From positions 55,459 through 119,458 of the forward strand of contig CAZGTD010000002.1 of assembly GCA_964528425.1 (NCBI GenBank): a DNA stretch of 64,000 nucleotides. The letters are read 5' to 3'. The notes under the pieces were generated by a model that saw only the letters and a program-made list of their open reading frames with translations, was not told where the DNA came from and did no database searches. The DNA comes from UBA3263 sp964528425. GTDB taxonomy: Bacteria; Bacteroidota; Bacteroidia; Bacteroidales; Muribaculaceae. Positions 62,009 through 64,000 of this stretch are shown here, in pieces (the stretch's first letter is position 1; each line of letters opens with the position of its first letter). The position numbers and the translations under genes were made by a program.

Positions 62009-63502
62009 TTATTCCGGCTTAACTCCATCTTTTTGTGGTGCTTTATACAACTCTTGAATAGATTCCCTAAGAGCTTCTATTAATTTTTGTCTTAGTAATT
62101 TCATCTCATCTAAATCTTTTTCGTTCTTTGGGATGAAGACATAATAGAAATATTTATTAATATTTTTGTTATCTGATTCAGGATAGATTTCTGTGTATTT
62201 TACAACTTCATTAGAAATCATAATACATAAACTATCCATTTTTACACGTGGTTTAAACACTGCTTCCGTAACAATAATATCACTAGCGTTAATGCCGTTT
62301 TTTTCTAATATAGGTTTAACAACCTCCTCAAAACGAGTTTGCCTTATTTCCACCTCCTTATTTTCAACCTTGAAAAAGTGGAAAAATTCATCTCTTGATT
62401 TCCAAAGAGGGAAATGAGTATACTGACGACTACTCCATTGTGCATAGAAAGGATTTTCGTCTTGTTTCATCAAAAAGACCAAATCATCGTCAGAAATATT
62501 AGATATTATAATTTTTCCGTCAAGCAATTTAGTTTCCCCTACAACTGAGTCTTTTGTGATAATATTTCGTAAGGCAAGTTCGCCATCAGAATCATCTTTC
62601 TCATCTGGAAAATATTTTAATGCCATCTTCCTTGCAGCATTATCAAGCAGCCATTGATCATAGCTGACTGTGTGATGATTTATGACATAGCGGACCTGAA
62701 AATCCTTTACATTCAGTAGCCCCTCTATTTCATTAAGAGAATTACTTTCAAAACAAACAACATATTTGTTATTCTTGTCTTTTTTTATGTGTAAAGCAGA
62801 TATCAATCTTCTAAGATCGATACTAGATGTACTATATCCTGAAGCCCAGACATCCCTACATGCATAGTCAAGTCTGTCTGCATCTATAATATTGCCATGT
62901 AATAACGATATAAAACAATTTTGAATCTGATGAGTTTCCTCCTTTTTTCTATAGATGTTCCCGATAATCATTCTTGCTACTAATTCAGTATTAATATTAA
63001 TACGTTTCAAACCATCGCTAAATTTCATAACAGAAACGATTGCACTCATAAACTCATGGAAATTAGGCTCATCAAGTCCCATAAGTTCATTCAAATCTGT
63101 TTTAAAATCCTCGTCCTTTATCTCGGATATAAGATGGTCAGCAAGAATGTTCTTCTGACCAAAATATCGTTCAAACGAATGAGAGAAAGGAGCATGACCA
63201 ACATCATGCAAAAGGCATGCCGCTAAATAGGAGTCATATATCACTCCTAAAGTGGTTTCCGTTTCCCCCCAGTTCTTGTTGCCTTTTGCCTCTTTTTTTA
63301 GATGTTCTACTATTAACGATCCTATGTGATAGACTCCCAAAGAATGAATAAATCGATCATGTCTAGCACTTGGATAGACTGAACGTATTGAAGTTTGCTC
63401 GACACGACGTAACCGTTGAAATGGTTGGGTATCAATTATATGTTTGATATAATGATCCTCAACCATTATATATCCATGCACAGTATCTAAAATCCTTTTC
63501 AT
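62009..63502 (-). CDS. HD-domain phosphohydrolase (dGTPase/SAMHD1-like)
   Basis: 497 residues. The metal-binding HD signature is complete: SARHDRFIHSLGVYHIG (first His), LAACLLHDVGHAPFSHSFER (His-Asp and further His) and GNIIDADRLDYACRDVW (late Asp), all within residues ~45-220. This is the layout of deoxynucleoside triphosphate triphosphohydrolases and SAMHD1-like proteins. Some of these protect bacteria by draining dNTPs during phage infection (family knowledge). The C-terminal ~200 residues (DDLVFLMKQDENPFYAQWSS) are less conserved. The ATG overlaps the TGA of a 107-residue gene (ATGA), and codon use is AT-rich. Confidence 0.88.
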   Translation of the reverse strand: MKRILDTVHGYIMVEDHYIKHIIDTQPFQRLRRVEQTSIRSVYPSARHDRFIHSLGVYHIGSLIVEHLKKEAKGNKNWGETETTLGVIYDSYLAACLLHDVGHAPFSHSFERYFGQKNILADHLISEIKDEDFKTDLNELMGLDEPNFHEFMSAIVSVMKFSDGLKRININTELVARMIIGNIYRKKEETHQIQNCFISLLHGNIIDADRLDYACRDVWASGYSTSSIDLRRLISALHIKKDKNNKYVVCFESNSLNEIEGLLNVKDFQVRYVINHHTVSYDQWLLDNAARKMALKYFPDEKDDSDGELALRNIITKDSVVGETKLLDGKIIISNISDDDLVFLMKQDENPFYAQWSSRQYTHFPLWKSRDEFFHFFKVENKEVEIRQTRFEEVVKPILEKNGINASDIIVTEAVFKPRVKMDSLCIMISNEVVKYTEIYPESDNKNINKYFYYVFIPKNEKDLDEMKLLRQKLIEALRESIQELYKAPQKDGVKPE

Positions 63503-63822
63503 TTGTCTTCGATGGCAGTATAAAAGGTGTGAATCAGATCAGTTATTTCCTTTGATGGAAGTAAGTTTTGGATTCTCCACTGAATATCTTGAAAGTTTTT
63601 GATTACAAGAATGTTATTCTCAAATGAAACATGGTTTGCAAATGAGCATCGAAAGGCATCGAGTGACATCATATCTGATGTTACTAACAGGGTCGGTTTA
63701 TGTCGTTCTAATTCAACTGCTATTCGTCGAATATTCTCAAACTTTACGCATATCGTATTCAGTTTGATCATATCTTTTGTAATGGCAGCAATTATACTAG
63801 TAGAATCAATTTCGTTAAACAT
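63499..63822 (-). CDS. 107-residue protein of unknown function coupled to the HD gene
   Basis: It has alternating strands and helices (KLNTICVKFENIRRIAVELE, KPTLLVTSDMMSLDAFRCSF, NNILVIKNFQDIQWRIQNLL) with no membrane segment, no Cys pair and no DNA-binding motif. The strand pattern recalls STAS-like or small Rossmann folds, but I cannot name a family. The TGA overlaps the HD gene's ATG, so one protein per message is expected for each. It lies 26 bases after the DUF5131 gene. It could be a sensor, inhibitor or cofactor of the HD enzyme (inference). Confidence 0.7.
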   Translation of the reverse strand: MFNEIDSTSIIAAITKDMIKLNTICVKFENIRRIAVELERHKPTLLVTSDMMSLDAFRCSFANHVSFENNILVIKNFQDIQWRIQNLLPSKEITDLIHTFYTAIEDK

Positions 63823-63848
63823 TTAATCTAATATTATAGAGAAATTTT

Positions 63849-64000
63849 TTATTGAGGCATTTCTTGGATTATTTCGCCTTTGAGGAGCTTTCCATTGGCA
63901 TGTTTATTACGCTTGATGCCGTCTGCACCCCACGTTCCCCATTGCTTGAAAAAGAAACGTGCGCCTTGTTCTTCAACTTGCCTGCGTATATTCAGAGCCC
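63849..64000 (-). CDS. DUF5131 (phage Gp37/Gp68-like) protein, C-terminal fragment
   Basis: Fifty residues up to the window edge. ARFFFKQWGTWGADGIKRNK, then HANGKLLKGEIIQEMP and a stop at 63849. The FKQWGxWGxDG..R.K.ANG.LL pattern is the C-terminus of the DUF5131 family, called phage Gp37/Gp68-like, whose N-terminus carries a three-Cys motif. In other genomes it is often next to a 'three-Cys-motif partner' (TcmP) gene. The 5' part is beyond the right edge. It is the most upstream gene of the AT-rich cluster that I can see. Confidence 0.8.
   Translation of the reverse strand, partial: ALNIRRQVEEQGARFFFKQWGTWGADGIKRNKHANGKLLKGEIIQEMPQ

Overview
The window looks like the chromosome of a gut-type Bacteroidales bacterium, possibly Muribaculaceae or a near relative (inference). 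The evidence is the Bacteroidetes promoter pattern (TTTG or TTG, about 20 bases, then TAnnTTTG), many secreted proteins with a Por-secretion-type C-terminal tail, a SprE/PorW-like lipoprotein, a two-domain UvrA, a long SecA and a Bacteroidetes-type glycogen branching enzyme. Most of the window is moderately GC-rich core genome. The last ~4.5 kb, after a tRNA-Leu gene, is clearly AT-rich and looks acquired.

Layout. 1-8.9 kb (minus) is envelope biogenesis: a degenerate alkaline-phosphatase-like protein, SecA and a TamB-like protein in one probable operon, plus an Lnb-like (DUF4105) lipoprotein N-acyltransferase candidate. 9-21.6 kb (minus) holds four large secreted, adhesin-like proteins (jelly-roll 'choice-of-anchor' and ASH/Hydin-like domains), each with a C-terminal sorting-type tail. 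21.7-30.3 kb (minus) is a probable five-gene operon: RluB-type pseudouridine synthase with a long low-complexity head, AsnS, a Tricorn-like S41 protease, an anaerobic sulfatase-maturase-type radical SAM enzyme and another tailed secreted protein, closed by a very strong hairpin. 30.4-36.3 kb holds trigger factor, a small lipoprotein, DUF1846 plus a YitT-type membrane protein, and a HipA-like kinase with its DUF3037 partner.

36.4-48 kb (plus) is a codirectional housekeeping run: RsfS, FtsH, an M16 protease, a META-domain lipoprotein, UvrA, IspE, GrpE and DnaJ, ending in a textbook TTCG-loop terminator. 48-52.4 kb holds an unknown protein, a strongly promoted structured RNA candidate, a small helix-turn-helix protein and a BspA-like leucine-rich-repeat surface protein whose leader carries a run of ten C. 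52.5-59.3 kb has L21/L27, the SprE/PorW-like TPR lipoprotein, and a branching enzyme coupled to a family 2 glycosyltransferase.

59.36-64 kb: tRNA-Leu(CAG) and its terminator, then gene remnants (a shortened DUF3791 gene), then an AT-rich minus-strand cluster. That cluster has the C-terminus of a DUF5131 (phage Gp37/Gp68-like) protein, a 107-residue unknown coupled by ATGA overlap to an HD-domain dNTPase-like protein, and two overlapping genes for PD-(D/E)xK nuclease-like proteins. This cluster is the best candidate in the window for an undescribed, probably anti-phage, system.
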